From Raffaelea ambrosiae (taxonomy: Eukaryota > Ascomycota > Sordariomycetes > Ophiostomatales > Ophiostomataceae), in NCBI GenBank assembly GCA_002778195.1, contig PCDI01000003.1, forward strand, positions 2,563,913 through 2,627,912: DNA of 64,000 bases, given 5' to 3'. The position numbers were made by a program, and so were the translations under genes. A model generated the notes under the pieces. That model worked only from the letters and a program-made list of their open reading frames with translations, did no database searches and was not told the DNA's origin. This document shows, one piece after another, positions 52,998-63,699 of the stretch. Position 1 is the first letter of the stretch. The number at the start of each line of letters is the position of its first letter.

Positions 52998-53732
52998 TCA
53001 GATCGCAATGGTCTTGCCCACGACAATCTCCGCGGTCGCGTTGCGGACCATGTAGCTGCCCTCGTACCGGAGCACGTCCAGGTTGACCCACGGGTCGGCC
53101 GTGGAGTGCCGCGGGAAGCTGATGTGGCCCTGTCCGGTCCACATTTCGTTGCCTTCCATGTGCAGGCCGCACGGGATGAGCTCCTGGACCGACGGGGGCT
53201 GCCCCGGGTACGGCGACGGGATGCTGCGGAGGTTGAGCATGGGCCGGTCCGTCTTGGGGATGCTGGTGACCAGCTGCCCGGGCACAAACTCGAACTCGAC
53301 GAGGGTGCGCCCGACGGGCCGTTCCGTGCGGCCGGTGACCAGGCGGCTGCCGGTGAACTCCTGGAGGGTGGTCTGGCCGAGGACCTTGGGGAAGCCGAGG
53401 AGCTCGCGGCCGGCCAGGATGGCGGCGTCGTTGTCGAGGATGAAAAAGAGGTTGAACTGGTACGGCGCGCCCTGGTAGGTCACCTGGACCTGGTGCGCAA
53501 ACTCGGTGTAGGCGCCGACGGGGCTCATGCCGTAGCGCAGAAAGAGCGACGTCATCAGCGGCTCGTCCTCGAGCTCGAGCATGCTGGGGACCATGTGGGC
53601 GACCTGCGCGGCGGCCACGCGGTAGCTGATGGCCACGGCGGTGGTGCTGGTGAAGACGCCCTTGGCCTTGGTGTAGGCGGGGGCATAGATGGGGATGGCC
53701 TCGCCATTGAGTGAGAGGGTTCCGAAAGGCAT
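52998..53732 (-). CDS. Acetoacetate-decarboxylase-family (ADC-like) enzyme
   Basis: Single exon, 244 residues, the usual length. LAGRELLGFPKVLG corresponds to the GREFLGYPKK region of bacterial acetoacetate decarboxylase: K116 matches the Schiff-base lysine, but the second lysine that lowers its pKa is Val117. Further family features are the QVQVTYQGAPYQFNLFFILDNDAA strand pair and ELIPCGLHMEG near the C-terminus. ADC-like proteins decarboxylate, hydrate or condense keto acids. The start codon is preceded by a tandem decamer. Divergent from the bZIP gene 419 bp away, which may control it. Confidence 0.82.
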   Translation of the reverse strand: MPFGTLSLNGEAIPIYAPAYTKAKGVFTSTTAVAISYRVAAAQVAHMVPSMLELEDEPLMTSLFLRYGMSPVGAYTEFAHQVQVTYQGAPYQFNLFFILDNDAAILAGRELLGFPKVLGQTTLQEFTGSRLVTGRTERPVGRTLVEFEFVPGQLVTSIPKTDRPMLNLRSIPSPYPGQPPSVQELIPCGLHMEGNEMWTGQGHISFPRHSTADPWVNLDVLRYEGSYMVRNATAEIVVGKTIAI

Positions 53733-53742
53733 GGTCTAGGTG

Positions 53743-53797
53743 TGTGTTGGCTTGTGTTGGCTTGTGTTGGCTTGTGTTGGCTTGTGTTGGCTTGTGT
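53743..53797 (-). repeat. Tandem 10-bp repeat in the ADC leader
   Basis: About five copies of CTTGTGTTGG (four perfect, flanked by partial units) begin 11 bp before the ADC start codon. On the transcribed strand the unit is CCAACACAAG. It lies in the probable 5' UTR or core promoter. Confidence 0.9.
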
Positions 53798-54151
53798 GTC
53801 TACGTTGGCTGTGAAATGGCGTTGTTGGCATGTCTGTTCACCACAACGGCAACGCTGTTGGGCATATTGCAATACGAAATAGCAAAGCTATAAATCGACA
53901 GCTAGCATGCACTTTGTCCCGTTTCCAGGAACCACGACGGTGGCGTTGCTTCGGATCCAATGCTGCTAACGTTGCATGCAGGAAGCTAAAGATTGTATGA
54001 GCTCACCCGCCACCCCGAGCCCACACGGATCGGGTGATGTCTGCCAGCCTAGAGTGATCATTCCGTGTTCACGCGTGCGGCTGCAGCTTCTTTGTCCTCA
54101 TACCATTTTTCTTTTCCTCTCGGCACATACGTATGCCCAACTAGCCATGCC

Positions 54152-55408
54152 ATGCAGGCACACGCAGAAAACGGCATGTCACCCACATATGCACCCGGTG
54201 CCAGGTCGCAGCGGAGGCAACGACAGAATGCCCTGGCCCAACGCAACTATCGTATGGTTTGATCCCGTTTCGTCCAGTGCATGCATCCCCTCTGTGACCA
54301 CCGTTTCACCATCTAGGTGCTGGTCGACTAACAAGGGGCCCAACTAGGCGCACGGCAACGCGAGAGAAGGAGGATCCTGGAACAGCTGGCCGTCTCTAGC
54401 TGGATCGGGTCGGCGGTTCCTCCCATGCCGCCCGCGGCGGAGGTGGTGCATTGGCAGGGGCGGGCCGGCCAGGCCGTCGCGTCTCCTCCTGCGTCTTCGT
54501 CTGCCCACGCGCTCCACCTGACTGCCTCCGCGTTCTTCGCCTGCATCGGGTCGTATCCCGAGCAGGAGCGGCAGACGTTCTTCACGCTGATGACCAAGGA
54601 GCTGTTTGGCCTCCGCGACATTGTCAAGTACGGCCTCATCTTCCTGGGCTACCCCGTGAGCGCGTCGCTGTACGACAACGCCCTGCATCTGCCCCTGCGG
54701 CTGTGGCTGCAGGACGTGCAGCAGCGCCTGGGCCGCGTCGACCTGGTGGCCGCCGTCCAGGCCGGCATCAGCCTCCTGGGCAAGCTCAACGTGCCCCGAG
54801 AGGGCGGCCCGCCGCACGCCCGCATCCACGAGCTCGCGGCGTCCCCGCACCACGCCCTCGCCTTTGCGCGCATCTCCTTTGTGTCGGCCATTTTCGAAAA
54901 TGCCCGGCATCTGGGCATTCCGTGGTGCGACCTGCTCTCTCTGGCGTCCCAGTCGCCCTTTTGTCGCCACAGAAAACAGCCCACCGCACAGGACGGCAGC
55001 GACTACCTCGGCAGTGGCAGCACACGGGCCACCTACACGCCTGTCGATCCTGCCCACCCCGACCTGCAACCCACCCCCGTGCAGAGGACGATCCGCCACC
55101 ATCCCACCCTGGACACCATCCCCTGGCCGCGCTTCCGTTCCAGGGCCATTGCTGCGATCCACGCGGACCCGCCGTCTGTCGACAAGGAGGACTTCTGTCT
55201 GGACCTGCTGAACGACGGGCTCCGCTGCTGGGGCTGGGCCGACGGCGGCGACTCCGCGCTGCCCACGGCCGCGCCGTGGGATGCGCGCAACTGGGAAGCC
55301 GCGCCGTGGTTCCTCGAGAAATGGGAGCGGCTCACCGACGGGCGAGACGGCTTCGAGTGGACGACGAGCGCGCGGTGGTGGTCCATGGGGGCGCGGACAA
55401 GAGCGTGA
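54152..55408 (+). CDS. bZIP transcription factor with DUF3425 domain
   Basis: Two exons (54152-54251, 54348-55408) and a 96-bp intron (CGACTAAC branch, TAG acceptor) give 386 residues. The short first exon is easily missed: it holds the basic region. Joined across the intron, residues 21-42 carry the bZIP DNA-contact pattern with N26, A29, Q30, R31, Y33 and R34 in NALAQRNYRAR, continuing in QRERRRILEQL. The zipper is short. The C-terminal half is DUF3425: HPTLDTIPWPRFRSRAIAA, DKEDFCLDLLNDGLRCWG and APWDARNWEAAPWFLEKW. Such bZIP-DUF3425 regulators often sit in catabolic or secondary-metabolite clusters. Confidence 0.85.
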
Positions 55409-55801
55409 CGCGGGGCGTGTCGGGGAGAATACGCGTGCCTGTTCATGCTAGTGTGCAATAACAAGGGTTTTTTTCTCTTTTTTTTTCTTTTTACGTCAAA
55501 AACCGCGTGTGAGTGGCCTTACCGCCATGCATGCAACGTCATCCGCAGGAGAGGGTCCGCCATACGCGCTGGGAGAGGCGATGCAGGGCCGAGGTCTCCC
55601 CGGGAAGATGGTGACCTAGTGCCCAGGAGGGCATGTCATGACAACTGTGTTACATTCCCCAAGTTCCGAGTCGAGAAGAATAGAGTAGAATCGGCGTGGA
55701 TATATGGACGGCGTTCAGTCGAAGCAACATTGTATGTTCTTCGTCTTGTCACGAAGAAGAAGCCAAACTTTCCCTTTCTACACAACCAACACCGCCTTGC
55801 C
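55409..55801. other. Short intergenic region (bZIP 3' end, ADH promoter)
   Basis: No gene seen. A T-rich stretch follows the bZIP stop at about 55465-55490. Confidence 0.6.
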
Positions 55802-56776
55802 ATGAAGTCCTTTCGATTCGACCAGACGGATTTGTCCTTGACGCTCGTGGACCTCCCCGTCCCCGAGCCGGGCCCCGGCCAGGCCCTCCTGGCCGTCAAG
55901 GCCGCCGGCCTCTGCTACAGCGACATGCACTTTCTCGAGGGGCGCGGCGCCTCCATGCTGCCGCCCCATCCCATCACGCTGGGCCACGAAGTCGCCGGCA
56001 CCATTGTCCAGCTGGGCGCCGCGTCGTCGTCGGCGTTCCACGTCGGCGACCGCGTGGCCGTGGCTCTGGCGGCCCACCCGGTCGACAAGGCCAACCGCGC
56101 CACGAGCATCGGCCTCGGGTACGACGGCGGCTACAGCGAGTACGTGCTGGGCTACGAGGAGCACCTGGTCCGGCTCCCCGACAGCGTGTCCTTTCCCCAG
56201 GCGGCCGTCGCCACAGACTCCATCTCCACGGCCTACCACGCCGCCGTGGTCGCGGGCGGCGTCACGTCGTCGACCACGGTCGCCGTCGTCGGCATCGGCG
56301 GTCTCGGCCTCAACGCGGTGGCCATTGCGGCCCTGCAGGGCGCCCCCGTCTACGCGGTCGACGTCAACGAGGGCAAGTTTGCCGATGCCCGGCGGCTGGG
56401 CGCGGTCGCCTGCGCCACGTCGCTCGGCTGCTTCGCGGATGTCGTGTTCGACGTCATTCTCGACTTTGTCGGGTCCACGCCCACGGTCACGGCGGATCTG
56501 GCGTCGGTCCGGAAAGCCGGCACCATTGTCGTCGTGGGGCTCGACGACAACAACCTGGACCTGCCCTCGCTGCTGCTGGTGTCCAAGAGCATCACGCTCA
56601 AGGGGTCCTTTGGCTCGGCCAAGCAAGAGCTGGTCAAAGTGCTGGACTTGATTGCGTCTGGGAACATCGCGCCCAAGCTGACGGAAATCCCCTTTGAGCA
56701 GGTGACCCAGGGGCTGCTGGAGTTGAAAGAAAAAAAGGTGGACGGCCGGCTGTTTGTACGCCCTCACAAAGAGTAG
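55802..56776 (+). CDS. Zinc-type alcohol dehydrogenase-like protein
   Basis: Single exon, 324 residues. The catalytic zinc site is intact: C38 in GLCYSDMHF, GHE (H62, E63) and an Asp in VATDSISTAYHA. The NAD(P) fold is VAVVGIGGLGLNAVAIA. The structural-zinc loop (residues 85-105) has no cysteines, so the four-Cys site of classical ADHs is missing, as in some quinone-oxidoreductase-like relatives. It oxidises an alcohol or reduces a carbonyl in the cytosol. Convergent with the sugar transporter 165 bp away, inside the presumed catabolic cluster. Confidence 0.88.
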   Translation: MKSFRFDQTDLSLTLVDLPVPEPGPGQALLAVKAAGLCYSDMHFLEGRGASMLPPHPITLGHEVAGTIVQLGAASSSAFHVGDRVAVALAAHPVDKANRATSIGLGYDGGYSEYVLGYEEHLVRLPDSVSFPQAAVATDSISTAYHAAVVAGGVTSSTTVAVVGIGGLGLNAVAIAALQGAPVYAVDVNEGKFADARRLGAVACATSLGCFADVVFDVILDFVGSTPTVTADLASVRKAGTIVVVGLDDNNLDLPSLLLVSKSITLKGSFGSAKQELVKVLDLIASGNIAPKLTEIPFEQVTQGLLELKEKKVDGRLFVRPHKE

Positions 56777-56941
56777 TGCTTCGGTAGTAGGAACATGCTG
56801 GATGTGGGCAACTGTTTCCAGTATGTATTAATCGTGTATATTATGTAAACCAGCACGCTGAAATATCTGTGTGAACAAAGCAACCCATCGTTTTCCGTAG
56901 CCTCCATTTTTAATTTTTTATCTTCCACACGGCCGTGACCC

Positions 56942-58598
56942 TCATGCATTCTCAATCTTGGTCGTCCGCACATCCTTCTCCGTCGATCCCGTCCGCTTCA
57001 GCACGGCGTCGGCATAGTCCACAGACAGGTCCACCCGTGCCCGCCAGCCCATGAACCACCGGCCCTCGAACAGCTCGTCCATGCGCTCCATGGGCACGCC
57101 CTTGGTCTCGGGCGCCCACAGCGTCAGCACCACCAGGCCGGCAAACGTGATGGACGCCCAGAACGTGAACGCGCCCGACAGGCCGAGGCCGACAAACATG
57201 GTGGGCGTCACGCGGACAATGGCAAACTGCGAGAACCAGTGCAGCGCCATGTTGACGGCGTAGCAGAAGGCGCGGATGCGCGTCGGGTAGATCTCGGTGC
57301 CGTACAGGGCCTGCACGTTGCAGAGGCCGATGGACCAGCCGACGGCGTAGATGAAGACGGAGGCGATGGCGGCGTCGGAGGCGCGCTTGTTGGCGCCGTC
57401 GCTGAAGAGCGCCATGTAGATGCTCATCCAGATGTGGGCGGCGAGCTGGAGGGACATGCCCGAGATGAAGCACCAGCGGCGGCCGAGCAGGTCGACCATG
57501 CCCCAGGCGAAGACCATGGTAAACACCAGCTTGACCACGCCGTAGGCGCCGCTGGTGATGAGCGAGGCGTTGGCGCCGCCGACGCCGGCGTACTGGAAGA
57601 TCTCGGGGATGTAGTAGGTGATGCCGTTGCCGCCGGTCCACTGGGCGACGATCTGCACAAAGGCGCCCAGCAGGAAGCGCTCGCGGTACCGCGGCGTGAC
57701 CAGCACCTCCTTGCCAATGTCCCACAGCGTGGCGCCGGCCAGCACCTGCTCGCGCAGCCGGATCTGGTCCTGGATCTCGTCGTACTCCTGCGCCACCTCG
57801 TGCGCGTCCGTGGCCTTGCTGGCCGACCGCAGCCGCGCCAGCACGGCCAGCGCCTCCTCGGTGCGGTCCTTGGACGCCAGCCAGCGCGGCGTGTCGGACA
57901 GGAAGAACGACAGCACAAAGGCCAGGCCGACGGGGATCAGCGAAATGGACTGCACCACGCGGTACTGCATGGCCGACGTGGCCGGCAGCGTCTTGCTGAC
58001 GCCGTAGTTGATGAAGAAGCCGAGCGTCAGGAACGACAGCAGAATCACCATGTAGAAGCTGACCACCATGCCGCGCGTCTTGGCCGGCGCCACCTCGGCC
58101 AGGTACACGGGGGCCACCACGGTCAGGCCGCCGGCGCCGAGGCCGCCCCAGATGCGCGCAAACAGCTCCAGCCCGTAGATCCCGGAGCTGAACACCTGCA
58201 TGAACAGGCCGCTCATCCACAGCACGACAAACAGCTGCCACGACCGCAGGCGGCCGAGGCGGTCGTTGATGACCAGGGCGGCAATGGTGCCGAACGAGGC
58301 GCCGAGCACGCCAAACGACGAGATGTTGGCCTTGCGGTTGGCGAGGCCGGCCGGGTCGGACTTCCACGCGGACGCCGTGAGGTTGAAGTCGCTCGTGAAC
58401 GACGGCAGGCTGATCGAGGCGCTGAAGCCGCCTTCATCGTAGCCTGGCGGACGTGGTCAGAGAGGAGGCGGCGCGAACAGAACACACCAAGGGAACGACC
58501 ACACGCAACAGGGACACAGGAACACGCTCACCCTTCGGAATGGAGCCGCACGAAATGACGGCGACGCAAAAGAGAAAATACCAGTTGACGTGGCCCAT
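56942..58598 (-). CDS. MFS sugar transporter (hexose-porter type)
   Basis: Two exons (58532-58598, 56942-58443) and an 88-bp intron give 522 residues. Exon 1 encodes only the first 22 residues including most of helix 1; joining gives GSIPKGYDEGGFSASISLPSF. Sugar-porter marks: INDRLGRLRSW after helix 2, YLAEVAPAKTRGMVVSFY in helix 4, SDTPRWLASKDRTEEA, QWTGGNGITYYIPEIF in helix 7 and PETKGVPMERMDELFEG at the end. A TATATA box sits about 115 bp upstream. Divergent from the amidohydrolase-2 gene with a 1.1-kb shared upstream region. Confidence 0.9.
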
Positions 58599-59739
58599 CG
58601 TGAATGGTCGGGATGCTGTACGAACGGGGGCGTCTGGGTTGGGGGGGGAGGAGAGAAAAAGGCAACGGGCGACCGAGGCTGGCTTCCGAACGGCCAGGTC
58701 GGGGGGGGGTGTTATATAGACCAGAAAGCCTGTCCAGGCCATCCAACTGCGCCTATGCGGTCGGGCAAGCTGTGGGGTTGGGCCATGGGGACCCCACAAA
58801 GCACAGTCTTCCTGCGACAACCCCACAGCGGCCGGGGGCGGATGTCAGTCCGGAATTGCCATGCACCTGAGTGGCAGGGCAAGGCCGTTGGATGCGACCC
58901 TCGTGATGCATCGTAAGATGCCGTGACCCGTGCTCGGAACTTGAGCGAGGCTAACGCAACGACGGCGGCGAGCTGGTCGTTGGGATGTGGATGTTTGTGC
59001 GTTCTCTGCGGGACCAGAGACCAGTCATGCTCCATGTCCTTTTTTTTTCTCGGATTATTTTTTTTTTTTTTTTGGCCTTGTCGTTTTTCACGGTTTTTTC
59101 TTCATTCGTTCTAGCTTGTTCAAAGGCCAGCAGGAACAATCGAGGCAGGTGACCCGGTGGAGAGGGACCATACAATCGGGTCCCGACTCGGAAGTTGCCC
59201 GAGTTTAGTCCGTTTTTGGTTAGCGCTGTTCCTGCGGCCTGCAGTGCCGCCAAAGCCTTGCGACGTTCCTCTGCCGTTTCCGCTCCATGGCACGCACGCA
59301 GCCAACGGGCTTTGCCACGAATTGTTCGCTGCCCCCCATCCGCGGGTAGAGCGAGCCGGCATTGGCTGTTTGTCAGTTTCCTTGTGTGCTGTGTCAGTCT
59401 CGGCCAGTGTCCGAGTTTTTCTTTTCTCCAGTTTGTTTCCCGCTTGTTTCCCGCTTGTTTCCAGCCTGTCCTCCCCATTGTGGGCTTGGGGCTCTGGCTA
59501 GGCCATCCTACAGTAGATAGTCCGTGACGATGGCCGCCATGCGGAGCCCACTCGGTCCGCTCTTTCAGACTCGCGTGAGCCTCCAGAGACTTCCAGCGCG
59601 CCCAAAATGCCTCCCCCTCCCCGTCCTCTTCCCGTTCCCGGGAACGGCTGTTCCTGTCGTCCGTCGACACCTCGTACGCCACCTGTCCCACGGCCACCAC
59701 CGACCTCGTCACGGTCTTCGTTCCAGCAGCAACAACACC
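58599..59739. other. Divergent promoter region; no separate gene supported
   Basis: Lies between the sugar transporter and the amidohydrolase-2 gene. The amidohydrolase frame stays open upstream to 59524, so a longer N-terminus is possible; the large minus-strand frame 58951-60882 is antisense shadow. T-rich runs occur at 59040-59100 and a repeated TTTCCCGCTTG near 59430-59460. Confidence 0.5.
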
Positions 59740-60834
59740 ATGGTGCGGTCGCCCAGCCTGGGGAAGAGCTGCCGCGGGCTGCTGCGACGATGCCTTCCGT
59801 TTCTCTTCTCGTCGACGCCATCCAAGAGCATCGCCACCCCGTCCACCACCACGGCGTCGTCGTCCGCTTCTTTCTCCTCCTCCACACCACACAAACCGTA
59901 CCAGGATGAACCACCCCAAGAGCCCGCACCACAACATCCGCAACAGCAGCATGCCACCACAAAACGCTCCGTCCTTGCCGCCCGCGTGCCGCCCGGGTCG
60001 TGGGACTCCCACATGCACGTCTTCGACACCGCCCGCTACCCCCTGCCCCCCACGGCCCTCTACCGGGCCCCCGACGCCTGCACCACCGACGAGGCCACCG
60101 CCTTTGAGGCTTCCCTCGGCCTCGCCCACATCGTCCTCGTCCAGCCCAGCTGCTACGGCAACGACAACGCCTGCATGCTCGAGACCCTGCGGGCCCTCGG
60201 CCCCGGCCGGGCCCGCGCCGTCGTCATGTTCGACCCGGCCGCCACGGCCCCGGCCCAGCTGCAGGCCTGGCACGACCAGGGCGTCCGCGGCGTCCGCATC
60301 AACCTGCAGTCGGTCAACAAGTCCCTGGACGCGGCGGCGCTGCGGGCCACCCTGCAGACGTACGCCGACGCCGTCCGGCCGCTGGGGTGGGTGGTGCAGA
60401 TCTACGTGCCGCTGGCGACGGTGGCGCTGCTGGAGGACGTGGTGCCGGATCTGGGCGTGCGCGTGTGCATCGACCACATTGGGCATCCGGACCTGGGCCG
60501 GGCCCAAGACGACGCGCCGTTGGCCCCCCCCTACGACCTCCCCGGGTTCGCCTCCCTGGTGGCCCTCCTCCGCGGCGGCCACACCTATGTCAAGCTCTCC
60601 GGGGCGTACCGCTTCAGCCGGCGGGCCGACTACGAGGACGTGCGGCCGCTCGTGCAGGAAGTCCTGCGGGTGGCCGGCCGGGACCGCGCCGTGTTTGCGA
60701 CGGACTGGCCGCACACGCGGTTCGAGGGCCTGGACATTGCCACGTGGGTGGAAAAGGTGCTGGATTGGTGCGGCGACGATGAAGCCCTGGTGCAGGCAGT
60801 GTTCCGCGATACGGCCCGGGAGCTGTGGAAGTAG
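59740..60834 (+). CDS. Amidohydrolase-2 TIM-barrel lactonase (LigI/fuconolactonase-like)
   Basis: Single exon. From the ATG at 59740 it has 364 residues: an Arg/Ser-rich N-terminus (RSPSLGKSCRGLLRRCLPFLFSS) resembling a mitochondrial presequence, a Thr/Ser/Pro/Gln-rich linker, then the catalytic barrel from about residue 85. DSHMHVFD (H91, H93), VLVQPSCYGNDNACMLE, GVRINLQS, CIDHIGHPD and FATDWPHTRFEG are typical of the 2-pyrone-4,6-dicarboxylate hydrolase/L-fuconolactonase family. It opens a lactone ring in aromatic or sugar-acid breakdown. The barrel alone has the family length, so the extension is unusual; targeting is inferred. Confidence 0.85.
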   Translation: MVRSPSLGKSCRGLLRRCLPFLFSSTPSKSIATPSTTTASSSASFSSSTPHKPYQDEPPQEPAPQHPQQQHATTKRSVLAARVPPGSWDSHMHVFDTARYPLPPTALYRAPDACTTDEATAFEASLGLAHIVLVQPSCYGNDNACMLETLRALGPGRARAVVMFDPAATAPAQLQAWHDQGVRGVRINLQSVNKSLDAAALRATLQTYADAVRPLGWVVQIYVPLATVALLEDVVPDLGVRVCIDHIGHPDLGRAQDDAPLAPPYDLPGFASLVALLRGGHTYVKLSGAYRFSRRADYEDVRPLVQEVLRVAGRDRAVFATDWPHTRFEGLDIATWVEKVLDWCGDDEALVQAVFRDTARELWK

Positions 60835-61009
60835 GGCGAGAGGAAGAGACAGAGAAGAGTATGTATATACATATGGTTGCATGTACAGAGCTGCCTTGTA
60901 AATGAGGAATGGATTTCGTAGTTTTTTTTTTTTCCTGTTCCCGTGGTATACATAACTGCCCCGTGTGCATTATTTACTGGTACACCGCACCGCATTGCCA
61001 TGCCATCTC

Positions 61010-63699
61010 TCAGGGACGGTTGTACTCGTCTAGTGCGCCCACGCCGGCTGGCATGGGCTCCAGGGAGGAGACAGCCTCGAACATTTCGGGGGAAATGTCC
61101 AGCATCTGGCCCCAATTCTCGAGCTGGACACTCTGCCAGGCCGGGTTGGGCGGGACGCCCGAAAACGAATGGGTCCGCAGCGGATGCGAGGTCCCAGGCA
61201 AGAAGGATGGCGGCGAGGACACCGACGCAGGACCCGTCGCCGCAGCTGCCGCTTTTGCCTGGTGCTGCGGCTGCGGCTCCGTGCCCATCAGCTCTTCCGG
61301 CAGCACAGAGACGCCCGAGACATGGAGGCCAAGGTCGCCGGTGGCTTTGGTGATGAGGTCGAGCGCGCTGCCGATGACTGAGCGTGTTAGATGACGAGAC
61401 ACCAAAGCTAGCAACTTGTGCAAGGGGAAGCGCGAGGGACGTACTGGGGTTGACGGCACGCGCCCGCTGCAGCGCCTGGATGCAGAACTCGAGGCAGCGC
61501 AGGGCCTGCTGGTCGTTGATGGAGGCCTGGACCTGCAGCAGAAAGATGGAGGCGGCAATGTAGACGCTGTAGTTGAGCGACAGCACGCAGGGGCTCTCGC
61601 GGAAGGTGCGGCAGAAGAGGTCAAAGATGGCCACGATGGCCGTGGCCGACGTGACGCACTCGAGCAGGTGGCTGAGGTTGGGTTCCGGGCTCGGCTCCGG
61701 GATGGGTTCCGGGATGGCCTTGGTGCGCGAAAAGCGGTGCGACAGCATGGGCCGGTACATGAGGATGCGGAAGGCATGGTAGAGGCAGCTGAAGAAGATG
61801 GTCAGCAGGGGATCTCTTGGGCGGTCGAGAAGACGGTCTAGAAGGCGTCCCTACTAGACAGCCCAAGTAATCTCGTCGACAAAAAAAAAACCAAAAAAGA
61901 AAAAAAACACAAAGGGGTCGGCACGCACTTCAAGGTGACCACGTGGGACGGCGGCGACAGCAGGGGCAGTGCCTGGGGCTCGATCTTGAGAAAGGCGGGC
62001 AGCTCGTGCCACCAGTGGTTGAGGGCGCGCCCCTGCTCGTCGACGCAGTTGCGGATCTCGGCGTCGGTGCTGTGCTGCAGCGGGTCGTACAGGTGGATGA
62101 GGATCTGGTTGAAGATGACGGACAGCTTGCAGATCTGCACAAAGGACGACGTCGAGTGCGCCTTGGTGGGGGGGTAGTCGTGGCCGGGCGGGAAGGCCAT
62201 GCCGTGGGGGAGCCACAGTTCCTCCTCGGCCGAGTCGTCGACTGGGGGGGATCCGCCGTCAGCGAACAGATACGAACAGATACGAACAGAAACGAGAGTA
62301 GGGGGAGCAGCAGGGACCCGGGACGCACGCATTCTCTGTGGTGGAGACACGAGAGACTCCCGCAGCGACGGCGACCGGCCGAGATACAGGCTGATGATCT
62401 TGTCCCAGAAGTAGCAGCTCCAGAAAAGCCGGCGGCGGATCTCGACGTCCTCGTCCGACAGCTTGACCGAGCCCGAGTAGCGCTGGCCGTCAAAGCAGAT
62501 GCCCAGGTGGTCGATCAGCCGGAAGGCCACGCCGCTGTACACCCAGGCCTGCGCGCTGTGGCCGAGGCTGCACTCCTGCGCGCTCAGCAGCAGCAGCGTC
62601 TGCACCGTCGGGATCGTGCAGATGCCCAGCCGCAGCTCGTCCAGGATCATCGTGCGCGCGTGCCGCGCAAACACCGCGCCGCCCTCGTACGGCTGCAGCA
62701 GCGCCCGCACCTGCCGGCTGCTGCTCTGCGCCCACCGCACCGAGTGCGACAGCACCGCGTTCATGAGCGTGTGCGAGTAGTAGGGGCCCATGACGGTCAT
62801 GTCGCCTGGGAGGGTCAGCCACGGAACGCATCGCGCCAAACAACTCGCTGCTTCCCTCGGCTACTCACGCGTAAACGCAGGCCGGTAGATAAAGTTGAAC
62901 AGCGGCTGCACCCAGCACCAGTGCGTGTTGAGGAGGTACTGGAACGGCTCCTAGAGGGTGTTTAGTCCGATGCCCAGGCGGCGCAGACGTCGGGCGTTCT
63001 GGCCAGCCGGATCGTGCTCACTCACCGGGATCTGCGCCACATTCTCCAGCTCCCGCTGATGCCACGCATTGAGCACCAGCCGCTGCCGCATCTCGGCCCC
63101 GACCGGCCCGTCGCCGTCCGGCCCGGCCATCCGGGCCGCCGGCCGGCTGTCGTCCAAGAGATGGAAAAAACTCGTGGCGCCGTGGTACGTCGTCACGCCC
63201 TGGTTGTCCAGCTTCAGCCCACGGAAATCGCCGACCGGGACCGCCGATGCCTCCGGGGCTTCGGCCGCGCCTCGTGTCGGACCGGCAGCCGGTGTCGTCG
63301 TCGCGGCCGCGGCCACGGGCGCCGCGGTCGGACCACCACCGCGGAGCGCGGCCACTTCCGCTTCCAGCTGCTTGATGCGGCTCTCGAGCTGCTGGGTGTA
63401 CGCCCGCGTGGGTTGTCTGGGGCCGTCAATGGTGAGCCATGGCACGAATCGGGGCAACAAAAGGAGGACCTACTGCCGGTAGATGCACTCGTCCCCCCGT
63501 GTTTCGCAGCGCCGACACAGCGGCTCGCGGCCGTCACACTTGACCTGCAACCAAGCCCGGAGAGCCCCATTAGCGTGACAACTTTCCAAAGGATACCCAA
63601 CTCTTATGCCACGACGTCTGTCCGCTGCGAACCCACCTTGCGCTTCCGGCACTGTTCGCACGAAAAGGCACTTCCTTTGGTGTCGCGCACGGAAGCCAT
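61010..63699 (-). CDS. Zn2Cys6 transcription factor with fungal-specific regulatory domain
   Basis: Eight exons (63637-63699, 63474-63544, 63026-63416, 62869-62950, 62329-62805, 61929-62241, 61445-61788, 61010-61377) give 702 residues, all junctions in frame. The zinc cluster C14-x2-C17-x6-C24-x6-C31-x2-C34-x6-C41 is split by intron 1 after RKRK. A coiled coil (TQQLESRIKQLEAEVAAL) follows. The middle-homology domain shows WVQPLFNFIYRPAFTRDM, MNAVLSHSVRW, LLLLSAQECSLG, RRRLFWSCYFWDKIISLYLGRSP and VVTLNCLYHAFRILMYRPML. The layout resembles the NirA/XlnR-like regulators. Likely controls the neighbouring lactonase, transporter and dehydrogenase genes. Confidence 0.88.

Noticed and set aside
58951..60882. 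643-codon minus-strand frame over the lactonase
   Set aside because: Gly/Arg/Val-rich shadow of the amidohydrolase-2 gene, which shows intact catalytic motifs on the plus strand.
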